Below are positions 8,540-17,989 of a DNA stretch of 64,000 nucleotides, piece by piece. The DNA lies in NCBI GenBank assembly GCA_033852165.1, contig JAWSUZ010000030.1, positions 1 to 64,000 on the forward strand, read 5' to 3'. How positions within the stretch are numbered: position 1 is the stretch's first letter; each line of letters starts with the position of its first letter. The translations under genes were made by a program, and so were the position numbers. The notes under the pieces are model-generated. The model did not search any database and was not told where the DNA came from. It worked only from the letters and a program-made list of their open reading frames with translations. Source of the stretch: Agarilytica sp033852165. Its GTDB lineage: Bacteria > Pseudomonadota > Gammaproteobacteria > Pseudomonadales > Cellvibrionaceae.

Positions 8540-10171
8540 ATGAACGAAGGTCGCTGGTCAAAGCCAGGATGGCAGGGGGATATCATTGCGATTATCGCCG
8601 GCACACTACTCCCATTTTCTCTCGCCCCTTATGATTTTTGGTTTTTGGGTATTCTTGCTCCTGCCATTCTGGCGTTTTTATTAAAAGGGCTAAACGCGAA
8701 ACCTACCTTTTGGCGAAGTTTTTTATTCGGCGCAGGGATGTTCGGCAAAGGCGCTTCGTGGGTCTACGTTTCCATCCACGACTTTGGCTACACGACTGCT
8801 CCGCTAGCGCTAGTCATGACGGGGCTTTTTGTTTGCGCTCTCGCGGTTACATTCGCATTGCCGTTTTTTATCTACGCACGTTTTTTTAATTCGCGCCTTT
8901 TATCGAATAGCTGCGCGCGTATTTCAATACATGATTCACAAGACACCCCCTACAATACTGCTAAACACGTCTTTGGGTTTGCAGCCGTTTGGGTTCTGGG
9001 GGAATGGAGCCGCAGTTGGTTTCTCACGGGTTTTCCTTGGTTATACCTCGGTTATGCCCATGCAGATACTTGGCTCGCTGGCTGGGCGCCCATCATTGGC
9101 GTATACGGTATTGGTTTTATTTGTGTGCTCACCGGCACTACGCTGAGTGAAACCATCCAACGTTTATTGCTCCGGCATAAACAAGGAGAACGATGGTTCT
9201 CACTCTCCCGCTCTCATTCCGTTGCGCTGAGTTTTACGGCTTGTTTGTGGCTTATTGGTTTCAGTGCCCTAATCTCAGATGATCAATATGAAGAAACACC
9301 TAAAATATCTGTTGCTATCGTTCAACCCAACATTTCATTAGAAATGAAATGGAACCCTCTAAAGCTCAATAAAGTATTGGATATATTGCGAGAGGAAACC
9401 CAAAACCACTGGGATAAAGACCTTATTATTTGGCCGGAAGCTGCCATACCCATTATGTATAACGATGCGCAGTATTTTTTAGATGAAATTGAAAAAATCG
9501 CCAACGCTACATCCAGCGGCCTGATTACCGGAATATTGTACGACGACAAAAAACCCATGACGTTTTTCAACAGCATCATTGGACTTGGGCGCGCTGATGG
9601 CATTTATTTTAAACAACGTTTAGTGCCTTTTGGCGAATACGTGCCGATGGAAAAATGGCTTCGAGGACTCATTGATTTCTTTAACCTTCCTAATTCCATT
9701 ATTTTCCCAGGACCACAGAATCAAGAGATTTTGCAATTCGACAACTATAAAATCGCCCCTTCAATTTGCTATGAAATTGTTTATCCCGACCTTGTCGCAC
9801 AATTGGCCAGGGAAGCGGACCTGCTTATCACCATCAGTAACGATGCCTGGTTCGGTGATTCCATTGGGCCAATACAACATTTTCAGATGGCTCAAATGCG
9901 CGCGCTTGAAAACCAGCGCTACGTCATTCGCGGAACAAACACCGGCATTAGCGGCATTATCGCTCCATCCGGTAAAGTCACGGTGGCAAGCCGGCAGTTT
10001 CAGCGCGAAACGATTACACAAATGGACGTTCGCCTGATCAATAAAAAAACATGGTTTTCTGTTTGGGGATCAACGCCTTTGGTTGTTTTTTGCGGCCTAA
10101 TCCTTGCGGCATTATTGATTGCTCAACGCAGGTTAAACCAACTGGCTAGGCTAGCAACTGCAACGGCCTAG
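8540..10171 (+). CDS. lnt: Apolipoprotein N-acyltransferase Lnt
   Basis: Lnt transfers the third acyl chain to lipoproteins in the inner membrane, which the many lipoproteins in this window would need. It has about six N-terminal hydrophobic segments (residues 10-230) and then a nitrilase-like periplasmic domain. The catalytic triad residues are visible: Glu in IIWPEAAIP, Lys in YFKQRLVPFGEYVP and Cys in PSICYEIVYP. A last membrane segment is near the C-terminus. I chose ATG 8540 over 8501 because a GAAGGT site lies just before it and the earlier ATG falls in a repeat element. The product is 543 aa. Confidence 0.95.
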   Translation: MNEGRWSKPGWQGDIIAIIAGTLLPFSLAPYDFWFLGILAPAILAFLLKGLNAKPTFWRSFLFGAGMFGKGASWVYVSIHDFGYTTAPLALVMTGLFVCALAVTFALPFFIYARFFNSRLLSNSCARISIHDSQDTPYNTAKHVFGFAAVWVLGEWSRSWFLTGFPWLYLGYAHADTWLAGWAPIIGVYGIGFICVLTGTTLSETIQRLLLRHKQGERWFSLSRSHSVALSFTACLWLIGFSALISDDQYEETPKISVAIVQPNISLEMKWNPLKLNKVLDILREETQNHWDKDLIIWPEAAIPIMYNDAQYFLDEIEKIANATSSGLITGILYDDKKPMTFFNSIIGLGRADGIYFKQRLVPFGEYVPMEKWLRGLIDFFNLPNSIIFPGPQNQEILQFDNYKIAPSICYEIVYPDLVAQLAREADLLITISNDAWFGDSIGPIQHFQMAQMRALENQRYVIRGTNTGISGIIAPSGKVTVASRQFQRETITQMDVRLINKKTWFSVWGSTPLVVFCGLILAALLIAQRRLNQLARLATATA

Positions 10172-10200
10172 AAGACCGTTGCAGTTGCTAGCCTTTCTAT
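10149..10200 (+). terminator. Intrinsic terminator overlapping the lnt 3' end
   Basis: An 18 bp perfect stem (10149-10166 with 10176-10193) has a 9-base loop and is followed by TTTCTATT. The left arm lies inside the last codons of lnt and encodes its Ala/Thr-rich tail, so coding sequence doubles as terminator. Confidence 0.85.
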
Positions 10201-10283
10201 TCCATCAGGATGTGGTATGTTTCACGCCCGCTGAAGAAAATACAATATCCTCTGACCAATATTTATTATTTTAAAACCCGAAC

Positions 10284-11126
10284 ATGAAAAAAATTTCGCT
10301 TATTTTAATTTGCTTGTTTTCCCTCAATGCCTGTTCTACAAAACTGGCCTATACCTTTCTCGACGTTATTGGCAAGTGGTATGTCGGCCAGTATGTTTCC
10401 CTCGAGCGAAATCAAAAAGACGCTCTCGATAAAGCGGCTGACGAATTCCACGGTTGGCACCGTCAAACCCAGCTAACAATTTATGCAGATTACATTGACC
10501 ATATTGTCCACGCTTTAGAATCGGGAAAAATCAGTGGCGAATGGATTCACCGAGAAACCGATACCTTGCAAGACATCCTTGAGAAATCCGTTACTCAAGT
10601 GAAACCAATAGCCATTAATTTAATGGCTTCGCTATCAGACGAACAGTCCGCAGAAATTCTTAAAAAGCTGAAGAAAGACCGCAAAAAATTCAAGAAAAAA
10701 TACATCGACGTTTCAGAAAAGAAACAAAAACGCAATCGCAAGGAAGACTTACTCGAATACATCGCGCCGTTTTTTGGAAGCTTTTCAAAGGAACAGAAAG
10801 CTTGGATAGAGGAATGGGGCTCTCAAGTAAAAGATTATGAAACCCTCACTCTGCAACAACAAGAAACTTGGAGCAATACCGTTAAGCTTGCCCTAGAGCA
10901 ACGAAACAACAGTGACGCACTGCGAGGGTACGTTGACACCATGTTCGAGCTGCACAGCGACGGCTGGGACCTTACCTTTCAAGAGATTCTCGACTACAAC
11001 CAAGATATTTCATATGACTTAATCGCGCGTCTGGTCAATAGCCAATCCGAGAAACAACGTAAACGAACCATCAAGAAGCTGAATTCATACAAACAAGACT
11101 TATTAGACCTATCGGGTAAATCCTGA
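10284..11126 (+). CDS. DUF6279 family lipoprotein
   Basis: This 280 aa lipoprotein has a classic signal: MKK, a hydrophobic core and lipobox SLNAC with Cys at residue 17. The mature part is helical and highly charged, beginning with a Y-x-F-L-D...W-Y-x-x-x-Y-V-S-L motif (TFLDVIGKWYVGQYVSL) as in DUF6279 lipoproteins. Lys-rich stretches near residues 130-160 are notable. Function is unknown. It follows lnt but lies behind a strong terminator, so it probably has its own promoter in the 110 bp gap. Confidence 0.82.
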   Translation: MKKISLILICLFSLNACSTKLAYTFLDVIGKWYVGQYVSLERNQKDALDKAADEFHGWHRQTQLTIYADYIDHIVHALESGKISGEWIHRETDTLQDILEKSVTQVKPIAINLMASLSDEQSAEILKKLKKDRKKFKKKYIDVSEKKQKRNRKEDLLEYIAPFFGSFSKEQKAWIEEWGSQVKDYETLTLQQQETWSNTVKLALEQRNNSDALRGYVDTMFELHSDGWDLTFQEILDYNQDISYDLIARLVNSQSEKQRKRTIKKLNSYKQDLLDLSGKS

Positions 11127-11225
11127 ACCGATTACCCGAGATCAAAGTACATATGAAACAACTCATTCTTCCGAGTGCCAGACAGCATGCAGGCAAGGTG
11201 ATTTCGGTCGAAAGTAAATCCCTTA

Positions 11226-11387
11226 TCAGGCGAAAAACTTGATGTTCACCATACTAAAATGACAGATTATGACTCCATAATCATCCTCACCCCCGCCATC
11301 AAAGGCCACCACGGAATAAGTCGTGCCAAAAAGAGTCCTTATCTCCATCAGTGATGGTTGGGTATAACCATCCATCCTCTTTTGCAT
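11226..11387 (-). CDS. Possible small protein, 53 aa
   Basis: A short frame runs from ATG 11387 to TGA 11226, with AGG about 10 bases upstream of the start. The product begins MQKRMDGYTQPSLMEIRTLF and contains VVAFDGGGEDDYG. I recognise no family. The amino-acid composition looks protein-like, and it is the only plausible coding sequence in the 383 bp gap between the DUF6279 gene and the STAS-like gene. It could equally be a remnant or chance. Confidence 0.3.
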   Translation of the reverse strand: MQKRMDGYTQPSLMEIRTLFGTTYSVVAFDGGGEDDYGVIICHFSMVNIKFFA

Positions 11388-11509
11388 AACATTCAAGCCT
11401 TAATCGATATTTTTAAAAAAAATTGGAATTCAGGCGACTACCGGCTTGAATATGAGCGATTTATAATCAAAACTAAACTCTGGGAACAATAACTATTAGG
11501 GCGCCACAA

Positions 11510-11977
11510 TTGGTTGTATTCAATTGGAGAAAACATAACTTCCTGCATATTGAGCACATCGGTAAAATTACCGGTGAGGAGCTAATGCGTTCGGCATTGG
11601 ATATCGCTGGCGATGAGCGTTTCGACTATACCCACTATATTCTCGGCGACTGGTCTCAATATGAACATTCCCATGTTCATCAGGAGGACGTGAAAACACT
11701 GATCGCCATCATGAAATCTATCTGTAAAATCTGCCCTAATGTTAAAAACGCTGTGGTCATTCGCCCCGATCGCAGCGGAAACGCACTTGTCGCTTTCTAC
11801 AAGATGCTCGCCGACGACCTCCCTTGGGACATTGAGATATTCCACAGCTTTGAAGAAGCCTACCAATGGTTCAAGCTCCCCCTACCCGAAGAGCTATCCA
11901 GCCGCCCCCTCTTCGACGAAATTGATTTCGCTAACACGATCACCGCTTCATGCGAAGGCAGCCAGAAAAGGCTTTAA
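11510..11977 (+). CDS. STAS/SpoIIAA-like protein
   Basis: This soluble protein of 155 aa resembles the SpoIIAA-like (STAS-like) fold. A beta strand F-L-H-I-E is followed by GKITGEELMRSALDIAGDERF, and a central D-W-S-Q-Y ends a strand, as in proteins where D(W/F)S precedes the helix. A final helix (SFEEAYQWFKL) matches the common end of that family. Start is TTG at 11510 with AGG 9 bases upstream; no ATG fits without losing the first strand. The role is unknown; STAS-like proteins are often regulatory or lipid-binding. Confidence 0.6.
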   Translation: MVVFNWRKHNFLHIEHIGKITGEELMRSALDIAGDERFDYTHYILGDWSQYEHSHVHQEDVKTLIAIMKSICKICPNVKNAVVIRPDRSGNALVAFYKMLADDLPWDIEIFHSFEEAYQWFKLPLPEELSSRPLFDEIDFANTITASCEGSQKRL

Positions 11978-12138
11978 ACGGCGAACTACGCTAGAGAAAA
12001 ATCAAGGTTCTCGTCCCTTGCCTTAAGCCACTCTTGAGCTTCTCCATAAACGTAGCCATATCAAACCCCACCTCCCAATTACAAACATCCCTATGATAAT
12101 CTACCGCTTCGGCCACAGGGCTGAACGACACACTTAAT

Positions 12139-14262
12139 ATGATAATGACCAATCAGGATAACCCGATGATTAAATGGACACTCACCATTGGCGCACTTTG
12201 CATCAGCGCTGCCGTTTATATGTTTTGGCAATCGAACCAAGAAGACAGCTCAGACAGCAACAGTACCCTACTCGAACTTGTCCCAGCTGATACGATTTAT
12301 TATCTCGGCGGAGAAGGTACTGAAGAATTGACCGACTTTTTCCGTAGCATGCCTATGGGCGCGACCATGCCCAGTCAAAATGCTCAACTCACCACCCTCA
12401 TGGATATTTGGAAAGCGAACGAAACCAAGCCCGGTAAATTTTTTACTTATTTGGGTGAGAAGCTATCCAGAGCAGGAAACGGATCGCTAGGCGATCTAAT
12501 CGACATTATTGGCTTATCCGATACTGGAGCATTCACCATTTATAGCCACGGAATTGCTCCCGTCGCCCGCTTTGAAATTAACTCACCCGAAACCATTCAT
12601 AAGCTGGTGGATGAAGCCGTTGCAGCCAGTGACTGGCAGTATCAGGAAGAAGTCATCGAATCGACAAACATTCGCCTTTGGGAAATTAGCAAAGAAGGCG
12701 CTGAGATCACCCTTTACTTCGTGCTCAGTACGAATAAAAACACAGCGACACTTACCTTTATTAGCAGCGCAGATGACGACACCACCAAATGGGAGCGCCT
12801 AGGCTTAACAAAACCCGCTCACTCGCTTCTCGATAGTAAAGAAATCGAAACCCTCAACTCACGCTACGGTTTCAACGAGTACATGACAGGATTCATTCAC
12901 TTTGAACGATTCGCGAATGGCTTTTTAAACCCTGAAAAGAATTTATTTGGCCGACAACTTCAACAATATTTACCCGAAGGCGCTAAAGCCGATCTCGATG
13001 CAAAACTCAGCCCTGAATGCCGTACCGATTTTGCTACCTTGGCCTCGGGAATGCCTCGCGCGGTAATCGGCTACGAAGATATGCGCCTACAGGGTGACTC
13101 TCTTCACATGTCACTCAACACCATTTTAGAAATAGCCGAATCCAGTATCACTCAAGAGCTCGGTAAAATGCGCGGCCACATCCCCGCCCACGCCCTCAAT
13201 AGCTCTGGCAAAATCGCGCATTTTGGAGTGGGCCTGAGCGTTGATCAATTAACCCCTGCCCTAACCAATTTATGGACACAGTTTGTAAACGCTGAATTTA
13301 GCTGCGATACATTGCAACAAGCGCAAGACCGCGCCCGTCAAACTAGCCCCGCAATGCTGGGCATGTTTTTGGGAATGGTAAACGGAATAGAAGGCTTCGG
13401 GGTTTCAATATTTGATATTACCTGGGGCGAAGGCTCAACTACTCCTGAAGACGTATCCGCATTAATCAGCATCTCTGCACAAAACCCACAAACACTCGCC
13501 AGTATGAGTGCCATGGTCCCGATGCTAGCCGGAATACAAATTCCAACCGACGGTTCCGCAGTCGAGATTCCTTTACCCCTCGGCCCAACAAACTTTTCCG
13601 TTAAGGCCGCAATAAAGGGCAAACATATCGTCGTATACAGCGGAGATAAGCTCGAACCTCAACTCTCCGCATTAGAAAAAGAAGAGCTTATTCCCAACGG
13701 CATATACAGCTTCGGACTTAACTACCGTCGTTTCAATGAACTCACCCAAATGAACCTTGGAGGAATGGGCGGCTCAGCAGTTTGTATTGCTCAACAAGAA
13801 TTTAGCCACATGTTTAGCCAAATGCCTATGGATCTATCTTATTTGTTGGACGCAAGTGAAAACGGTGTTGAAGGGAAATTTGATGTCACGATGGAGAAAT
13901 CTGAACAAGCAGCAATGTCCTTCCTTGGAAAATATAGCGTTGAATTTCTTAATGAAAACTGCCAGTGGGAAAGTACGGGCACTGAAGAAGTCAAAGCAGA
14001 CAATACTGGGCGCTACGTCGAACAGGACACCAATAACGAATGCGATATCTACATTAGCGAATACAAGTGGGAACAAAAAAGCGATCGTATTTTGCTAACC
14101 CCCACAAAAGAACTCTCGCGAGAAGAATGCAGCGACGAACTCGAAGAGCAAGAGTTACAAGATTACAGCTGTAGTTTATTAAATATAAAGCCGAACCACT
14201 TCCAGTGTTTGTTTGATGCCGGGACGCCTGACGCGGCTCTTTATCGGTACACGCCGCAATAA
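12139..14262 (+). CDS. Large anchored periplasmic protein (possibly DUF3352-like)
   Basis: The 707 aa product has one N-terminal hydrophobic segment (about residues 10-30, IKWTLTIGALCISAAVYMFW) and a Ser/Asp-rich linker, then a large soluble region. It begins LLELVPADTIYYLGG, a phrase also seen in DUF3352-type proteins, so I suggest that family weakly. Cysteines occur mainly in the last third (about 535-700), consistent with periplasmic disulfides. The start could be ATG 12139, 12145 or 12166 because three Met codons occur in the first ten residues. Neighbours give no functional clue. Confidence 0.72.
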   Translation: MIMTNQDNPMIKWTLTIGALCISAAVYMFWQSNQEDSSDSNSTLLELVPADTIYYLGGEGTEELTDFFRSMPMGATMPSQNAQLTTLMDIWKANETKPGKFFTYLGEKLSRAGNGSLGDLIDIIGLSDTGAFTIYSHGIAPVARFEINSPETIHKLVDEAVAASDWQYQEEVIESTNIRLWEISKEGAEITLYFVLSTNKNTATLTFISSADDDTTKWERLGLTKPAHSLLDSKEIETLNSRYGFNEYMTGFIHFERFANGFLNPEKNLFGRQLQQYLPEGAKADLDAKLSPECRTDFATLASGMPRAVIGYEDMRLQGDSLHMSLNTILEIAESSITQELGKMRGHIPAHALNSSGKIAHFGVGLSVDQLTPALTNLWTQFVNAEFSCDTLQQAQDRARQTSPAMLGMFLGMVNGIEGFGVSIFDITWGEGSTTPEDVSALISISAQNPQTLASMSAMVPMLAGIQIPTDGSAVEIPLPLGPTNFSVKAAIKGKHIVVYSGDKLEPQLSALEKEELIPNGIYSFGLNYRRFNELTQMNLGGMGGSAVCIAQQEFSHMFSQMPMDLSYLLDASENGVEGKFDVTMEKSEQAAMSFLGKYSVEFLNENCQWESTGTEEVKADNTGRYVEQDTNNECDIYISEYKWEQKSDRILLTPTKELSREECSDELEEQELQDYSCSLLNIKPNHFQCLFDAGTPDAALYRYTPQ

Positions 14263-14316
14263 TTGGAACTGGCTCTGTGAATTAAACATATAGAATTTAC
14301 AGGGGAAAATTCGTTC

Positions 14317-14361
14317 AGAGCATTTTTGACATATCCAGTACGGAACCGTCAAAAATGCTCT
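14317..14361. terminator. Hairpin between convergent genes
   Basis: A 14 bp stem (AGAGCATTTTTGAC at 14317-14330 with its exact complement at 14348-14361) surrounds a 17-base loop. It lies between the convergent ends of the 707 aa protein gene and the AbgT gene. No strong U tract follows on either strand, so it may end transcripts only weakly or be a small repeat. Confidence 0.5.
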
Positions 14362-14412
14362 TCAAACTTCGCCATTAAAGCTTCTCAATACCTGCGCGTA
14401 GCTGTACATGAT

Positions 14413-15942
14413 TCAGGGATAAACATAACTCGACTGAATCCCCAGCGGTAAACCCGCCGCCCAGAACAATAATAAAAACACCGTCCAACACACCAAGATC
14501 GTAATCGAATACGGCAGCATCAAAGCCACCAAGGTTCCGATACCTGCATTTTTCACATAGCGCTGACAATACACAACCACCAATGGAAAATACGGCATTA
14601 AGGGCGTAATAATATTTGAAGACGAATCCCCCAAGCGATACGCCGCCTGGGTTAAATCCGGTGAAATATTTACCTGCATCAACATCGGAACAAAAATCGG
14701 CCCCAGCAACGCCCACTTCGCTGACGCAGATCCCACAAATAAATTCACAAAAGCCGTCAGAACAATCAGCCCCACAATCGTCACCATGCTCGGCAAATGC
14801 ATCGCCTTTAACACCAACGCCCCCTCAACCGCCATTAACGCCCCAAGGTTAGACTTACTAAAGGCATCGATAAACAAGGCACAGAAGAATGCCATGACGA
14901 TGTAATAACTCATCCCCTGCATAGCCTTGGTCATTGCCGCAATGACATCGTGGCTAGATTTAAAAACCCCAACCATGTAGCCGTAAGTCACTCCAGGCAA
15001 GATAAACAACAAAAAGATGAGGGGAACGATGGCGCCCATCACAGGCGCTTTGTACGAAGCCAGATTGCCATTGGCATCACGCAAGGGAGAAGACTCCGGA
15101 ATTAGGACAAAAACCAAGGCCGTAACGCCCAAGGCCAATACGGCAAGAGCGGCCTTCATCGCCGTTTTTTCTTTTTTACTAAGCGATTGAATAACGGGAA
15201 TTGCCGCTATATCCCCATCGACTTCGGTACGGTTTAGGCGTGGCTCAATCACCCGGTCGGTAATCCACCAAGCGAGAATAACGATAAGCACACTCGAAGC
15301 CGATGTGAAGGCCCAGTTATTGAGAGGGTTTATTTGTATTGCTGGGTCAATTATCTGAGCCGCACTCTGGGTAAAGCTCTGTAATAACGGATCAATAGCA
15401 GAAGGAATGAAGTTGGCACTAAAGCCGCCACTGACACCCGCAAAAGCAGCGGCAATCCCCGCCAAGGGATGGCGCCCAGCGGCGTGAAATACAACCCCAG
15501 CCAAAGGAATGACCAAGACATAACCCGCATCTGTTGCCGTATGACTGATAATCGCTATCAGAACAATACACGGCGTCAGCAAATGTTTCGGTGTTGCATC
15601 CATCAAACGCTTAATCAGCGCATTAATAAAGCCTGAATGCTCTGCAACCCCCACTCCCAGCATCGCGACCAATACCACGCCCAATGGCGTAAACCCGGAA
15701 AAGATGCTCACAATGCGGGACAAAAAGTCTGCCATGCGGGCGCCCGATAACAAATTGTGCACTTCAATGGGTTGACCGGTACGCGGGTCTAGCGCCTCAA
15801 ATGCCACATGGGACAAAAGCGCCGAAACCAACCAAACAACAACCAGACTCATGATAAAAATAACCGCCGGGTCCGGTAATTTATTACCCGACCGCTCTAT
15901 TTTATCCAGTACCTGCGTTACCCAATTATTTGATCGCCCCAT
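14413..15942 (-). CDS. AbgT family transporter
   Basis: This is an inner-membrane transporter of 509 aa with about 11-13 hydrophobic segments. The N-terminus (IERSGNKLPDPAVIFI) and the block GFTPLGVVLVAMLGVGVAEHSGF are hallmarks of the AbgT family, as is the C-terminal GSASAKWALLGPIFVPMLM. AbgT of E. coli takes up p-aminobenzoyl-glutamate, while other members (MtrF, YdaH) export sulfonamides. The substrate cannot be decided here. There are no abgA/abgB hydrolase genes nearby, so the name abgT is not given. It appears monocistronic. Confidence 0.93.
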   Translation of the reverse strand: MGRSNNWVTQVLDKIERSGNKLPDPAVIFIMSLVVVWLVSALLSHVAFEALDPRTGQPIEVHNLLSGARMADFLSRIVSIFSGFTPLGVVLVAMLGVGVAEHSGFINALIKRLMDATPKHLLTPCIVLIAIISHTATDAGYVLVIPLAGVVFHAAGRHPLAGIAAAFAGVSGGFSANFIPSAIDPLLQSFTQSAAQIIDPAIQINPLNNWAFTSASSVLIVILAWWITDRVIEPRLNRTEVDGDIAAIPVIQSLSKKEKTAMKAALAVLALGVTALVFVLIPESSPLRDANGNLASYKAPVMGAIVPLIFLLFILPGVTYGYMVGVFKSSHDVIAAMTKAMQGMSYYIVMAFFCALFIDAFSKSNLGALMAVEGALVLKAMHLPSMVTIVGLIVLTAFVNLFVGSASAKWALLGPIFVPMLMQVNISPDLTQAAYRLGDSSSNIITPLMPYFPLVVVYCQRYVKNAGIGTLVALMLPYSITILVCWTVFLLLFWAAGLPLGIQSSYVYP

Positions 15943-16036
15943 AGGAAAACCTTAGCCAGTAATTATCGGCATAAAATGCATTAACGAATTGGGCCCGATG
16001 GTAGCAAAAAACTCAGGGTATCGGGGGATATGGGGC

Positions 16037-16127
16037 GGGAGACGGGAGACGGGGGACGGGGGACGGGGGACGGGGGACGGGGGACGGGGGACGGGGGACG
16101 GGGGACGGGGGACGGGGGACGGGGGAC
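16037..16127. repeat. Heptamer tandem repeat (NNCCCGT family), copy B, 13 units
   Basis: Two GGGAGAC units are followed by eleven identical GGGGGAC units. On the minus strand these read as CTCCCGT and CCCCCGT rotations, so the array belongs to the same NNCCCGT family as 2174-2212 and 61828-61856. It starts 9 bases after the stop codon of the 16137 gene and precedes the AbgT gene on the same strand. Confidence 0.95.
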
Positions 16128-16136
16128 GGGGAATGA

Positions 16137-16676
16137 CTAGCTTGAGAAAAACTTGAGGTCGGAAGATCTAATACTTTTTACCGAAGGGTTAATTTCACGA
16201 TAATAATCCAATTCTGCCTGCCATTGATCGACAAAACAATGCACGACAATTTCGTCATAATGATAGAGGTCGCCCACATCGGCATTGAGGTAGACCCGGT
16301 ATATTCCCTTTACAGTATCCAGGCGAGAGGCGCGATCATCAACATAATAGCGCAACAGATTTCCACCTAATCGTTGAGCCATTTGCTCCCCACAATATTC
16401 TTGAGCTGCAATCATATCGAAAGGATCAAAAGGCTGTAATTTCCCGGCATCAACTGTTTCTGATTTTTTCGACGCAGATGACCAGTCGAAAGCCCCCAAA
16501 AGAGAACTTATACAGCAGAGTAAAATAGAGATAAGGATAATTTTTTGACGCTGAAGCGCACATCGTTTCAATATTACCGAAAGTCGCTCGCGAACAATTC
16601 TAGCGAAAGGGCTCTGTAAAAAAAATATGATAGATGATTCAGGTTCGCGAATTAAACACCCCAGAAATAAGGTCAC
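16137..16676 (-). CDS. Small exported protein of unknown function
   Basis: The open frame gives up to 179 aa. An ATG at 16676 is possible, but a TTG at 16571 gives MKRCALQRQKIILISILLCC, a good signal peptide, so the mature start may be 35 residues later. The mature part has two Cys (EYCGEQMAQRLGG and IVVHCFVDQW) that could form a disulfide, and a helical-beta pattern with Y-R-V-Y-L-N. I recognise no family. The gene ends beside the heptamer array. Confidence 0.6.
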   Translation of the reverse strand: MTLFLGCLIREPESSIIFFLQSPFARIVRERLSVILKRCALQRQKIILISILLCCISSLLGAFDWSSASKKSETVDAGKLQPFDPFDMIAAQEYCGEQMAQRLGGNLLRYYVDDRASRLDTVKGIYRVYLNADVGDLYHYDEIVVHCFVDQWQAELDYYREINPSVKSIRSSDLKFFSS

Positions 16677-17090
16677 AACTTAAACGCTTAAGCTCAACAT
16701 AACCATTCAACAATCGTACTGCTCGACAACGTATCCACAATCCACAAAGTACAATTTTTTACGCCCCTAGTTATTATTTTTCACATCCAAAGTAATGAAT
16801 ATAAAGGGAATATCATTTTTCATGCAGTCAATTTTATGAGTATTTACAATTCAATTCACGCCAACAATTAAAAGCTTAACCTAGCCACGAACATGCAACC
16901 ACAGTCAAAACATTCTTAGTTACTTAAGATCTATAGACGAATTGAATAAGAGAAATATTGGCCCAGTCACAAAACAGACAAAAACCTTCATGCGGCAAGC
17001 CTTTTACTGTGCATAACAATACGAATATGAGTAAGATCCAACCCGCACAATAAAGCCATCACAATACTAAAGTATGAACCCCCGAGCACA
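16677..17090. other. AT-rich divergent intergenic region
   Basis: About 414 bp with no coding potential that I can see lie between two divergent exported-protein genes. It presumably contains both promoters. No operator-like palindrome stands out. Confidence 0.45.
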
Positions 17091-17951
17091 ATGAACAATC
17101 TAACGGAACGCTGGTCATCAATTTTAATTCGCGACGACTGGGCAAAATTTTTCCGCTATAACTTTTATACTTTTTTCCCATTTATCGTCGTTTTGTTCCT
17201 ATATTCCCAAATCGGCTGGGCAAATAGCCTGACTCACGCCCCCGCTCCGAGTGTCACACAATCAACCCCAGAAGCATTAGGCTCACTGAAAATTGCCTAC
17301 ATAGAATTCCCTCCCATCACTTTTTCGAACAACAACGAAGAACCTGACGGGTACATCATGAATATAATGAAGATGGTCGTAAAAGAGGCTGGCTACAACT
17401 ATACCGTTCGACCGTACCCAACAAATCGTTTAATACACCATATGATCTCAGGGGAAGCCGATTTTTTTGTTGGCGTTTCATCGCTTAGTCAACTTAAAGA
17501 ACACATCATTGTCGGAAAAGAAACAATCACCAATATTAATTTCCGCAGCTATTTTTTTGGTGACTACGGACCGATTGTACGTAAACAAGATCTGCTAGGA
17601 AAAAGCGTCATCATTATGAGAGGCTATAGCTACAATGGCTGGGCCAGCTATATTAAGTCCCCCCAAAATAACATCCAATACTTTGAAGCCGACAGCCATA
17701 GCCAGGGACTCGATGCTCTTAGAAATGGACGCGGAGACATCCTGCTCGACTACCAAGGCCCGGCAAAAATCGCGCTCAGGGACGCCAACCTCCGCAACAT
17801 CAAAAAAGGCAACGCCTTTAACCAACCCTTATATTTTGTCGTTTCCAAAAAAACACCCAACGCACAGCAACTCGTCAACACGCTGGATGAAACCTATCGG
17901 CGACTCAAGAATGAAGGACGCTTTAGTCAGGCTGCTATCCCAATTCACTAG
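17091..17951 (+). CDS. Solute-binding protein family 3-like periplasmic protein
   Basis: The 286 aa protein has an unusually long N-terminal lead (about 20 residues) before a hydrophobic signal segment ending near IGWANS (residue 45). The rest fits the SBP_bac_3 fold: it starts LKIAYIEFPPITF, then DGYIMNIMKMVVKEAGY, and ends with the helix TLDETYRRLKNEGRF. The family binds amino acids or other small ligands for ABC uptake or sensing. No ABC permease or ATPase gene is adjacent, so it is an orphan binding protein; signalling rather than transport is possible. Confidence 0.8.
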   Translation: MNNLTERWSSILIRDDWAKFFRYNFYTFFPFIVVLFLYSQIGWANSLTHAPAPSVTQSTPEALGSLKIAYIEFPPITFSNNNEEPDGYIMNIMKMVVKEAGYNYTVRPYPTNRLIHHMISGEADFFVGVSSLSQLKEHIIVGKETITNINFRSYFFGDYGPIVRKQDLLGKSVIIMRGYSYNGWASYIKSPQNNIQYFEADSHSQGLDALRNGRGDILLDYQGPAKIALRDANLRNIKKGNAFNQPLYFVVSKKTPNAQQLVNTLDETYRRLKNEGRFSQAAIPIH

Positions 17952-17989
17952 AAAACAACCACAGCCCATACCAATATAAAGGCCCTCCC

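Noticed and set aside
11991..12152. Short minus-strand frame of 53 codons before the 707 aa protein gene
   Set aside because: Only a TTG start, overlaps the start of the 707 aa gene, and has no recognisable family.
16037..16127. Possible CRISPR array
   Set aside because: The units are 7 bp with no spacers, so this is a simple tandem repeat.
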